Assembly: GCA_964058845.1 (NCBI GenBank) | Contig: CAXKVR010000628.1 | Location: 1 to 33,147 of the forward strand | DNA length: 33,147 nucleotides | DNA from: Carex sylvatica | Lineage: Eukaryota > Streptophyta > Magnoliopsida > Poales > Cyperaceae | Reading direction: 5' to 3' | In this document: one piece after another, positions 32,396-33,147 of the stretch | Layout of the letters: every line of letters begins with the position of its first letter | Numbering within the stretch: position 1 is the first letter of the stretch | Made by a program: the position numbers and the translations under genes | The notes under the pieces: model-generated | Database searches by the model: none | What the model saw: the letters and a program-made list of their open reading frames with translations, nothing else | What the model was told of the DNA's origin: nothing

Positions 32396-32751
32396 TTTCT
32401 GCAATTTTCATCTTTTCCTGCATTCTAAAGCCAAACAACCACAGTAACTTGATTCTAAGTGTATTTTATTCACTTTATATTCAAAGTACAAAATATTTGG
32501 AGCTATTTTATGATAAAAACAAGATAGAATGGTTATATAATTTATGCTTATCAATAACTTGCACTACTCCATATGTTAAATAATGCAAGTATCGAATGCA
32601 TTTTAAACACTTCATAAGTCAGTTGTAACTGCTTAATAATGTTGTTTCAAATGGATAATTGACCATTTTTTATTTATTAATATCGAATGCATGATTTGTA
32701 TATTAATTTTGAATGCTTTCTTTTGTAATTATAAATGGTATAAGAATATTT

Positions 32752-32943
32752 CTTACTACTTTTCAGGATGTTCTATTGCACTTTGTTGTTAGTTACTGGA
32801 TGAGTATTATTATTTTTTGTTGGGATACTTACTTTCAATAACTTGCACTACTGCACCTGTTAAAAAATCAAAGTAAAGTATCGAATGCATTTTGAATGCC
32901 TCATAAGTCAGTTGTAACCGCTTAATAGTATTGTTTTAAATGG
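32752..32943 (+). repeat. Uninterrupted copy of a ~190-bp direct repeat
   Basis: This matches 30593-30676 joined to 32559-32654, the copy split by the minus-strand LTR. Shared landmarks are TACTACTTTTCA, GATGTTC.ATTGCAC, GATACTTACTTT, AATAACTTGCACTACT, TATCGAATGCATTTT and CATAAGTCAGTTGTAAC. At 32838-32842 it holds a single ATAAC, the empty-site state. Confidence 0.7.
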
Positions 32944-33147
32944 TTAATAAAACTTTTATTATATCCTACTTATAAAGCATTAATAGTTGACTATTTTTTG
33001 TTTATACAATTCAGGTATGATTTTTTGAACACTCTTTGGCTTCTGATTCAAAACTCCATAAATGTTTTGGATGAATTCCAAGATATTTGAATTGAGATAT
33101 TTCTAAAACTTAGAGAAGAAAGATTTTCAAATGTTACCTTTCTCGTG

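Larger units (their letters stand above)
30677..32553 (-). mobile_element. Solo LTR (gypsy-like), minus orientation
   Basis: A 1,877-bp insertion whose minus strand begins TGATAAGCATAAATTATA and ends GGTGCAACA. It is bounded by ATAAC at 30672-30676 and 32554-32558 (5-bp target duplication). In order on the minus strand it has AAGTTACTGT, the palindromic CpG-rich array (32050-32395), TATAAAAG (31887-31894), GCATGAACTTGT, three copies of a 21-bp motif, GGTATTGAACCC, and GTGCACTTGCAATC near its end. Most of these occur in the same order in 28481-30408, so the two are diverged members of one family. No internal domain is present. Confidence 0.77.
27201..33147. repeat. Old repeat-derived region hosting two later LTR insertions
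   Basis: After removal of the inserts at 28481-30408 and 30677-32553, the remaining DNA (27201-28480, 30414-30676, 32559-33147) looks like one decayed repeat region. It has ATGCTTAATAATTG-like units across 28120-28475 and 30415-30450, and a ~190-bp direct duplication (30593-30676 plus 32559-32654, versus 32752-32943). It opens with CCCGAGCTCGTCCCC at 27202, similar to the termini of the foldback at 24560-25644. Short open frames at 27600-27800 and 27767-27982 show no recognised domain. The class is not determined. Confidence 0.45.

Noticed and set aside
1..33147. tRNA genes, CRISPR arrays, rRNA or bacterial-type operons.
   Set aside because: No cloverleaf with A and B boxes, no regularly spaced repeats of CRISPR type and no rRNA sequence were recognised. 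The window is plant nuclear DNA.

Overview
The window is AT-rich plant nuclear DNA, most likely from a eudicot. The evidence is two multi-exon genes with GT-AG introns, one of them encoding a plastid-targeted protein, plus an LTR retrotransposon primed by initiator tRNA-Met and many plant-type MITEs, foldback elements and LTR remnants. The species cannot be named from the sequence. No tRNA, rRNA or CRISPR was seen.

Layout. Positions 1-1290 hold three copies of a foldback-type repeat. A complete but decayed Ty1/copia element on the minus strand (2044-9871) has two LTRs, an exact 5-bp target duplication, a tRNA-iMet primer site and gag, protease, integrase, reverse transcriptase and RNase H remnants. 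A seven-exon minus-strand gene (10321-14299) encodes a secreted or lumenal PLD3/PLD4-like phospholipase D-family protein of 512 aa with both HKD motifs. The region 14300-17790 is intergenic and holds a promoter-region direct repeat, two tandem MITEs (one carrying a second MITE inside it) and a probable Helitron 3' end. A seven-exon plus-strand gene (17791-20683) encodes a 192-aa plastid YbaB/EbfC-family protein (STIC2-like). The two genes are divergently transcribed.

From 20.7 kb to the end there is no intact gene. This part holds a 1.0-kb hAT-type non-autonomous element with 8-bp target duplications, a 1.1-kb foldback element, a chain of four related MITEs separated by TA microsatellites, and an old unclassified repeat region. 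Two related LTRs of about 1.9 kb, in opposite orientation, are inserted into that old region. Each has TG...CA ends and a 5-bp target duplication, and both look like solo LTRs.

The most interesting observation links two unrelated retroelements. The U3 regions of the copia LTRs and of the minus-strand solo LTR carry the same CpG-rich palindromic array (AGTGCG..CGCACT units), including a homologous spacer of about 70 bp, and in both it lies just upstream of a TATA box. Two further modular patterns recur: a conserved box of about 85 bp shared by MITEs with different ends, and a conserved core of about 75 bp with a 19-bp companion repeat shared by the foldback elements at both ends of the window. 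Two insertions can be read against an uninterrupted copy present in this same window.
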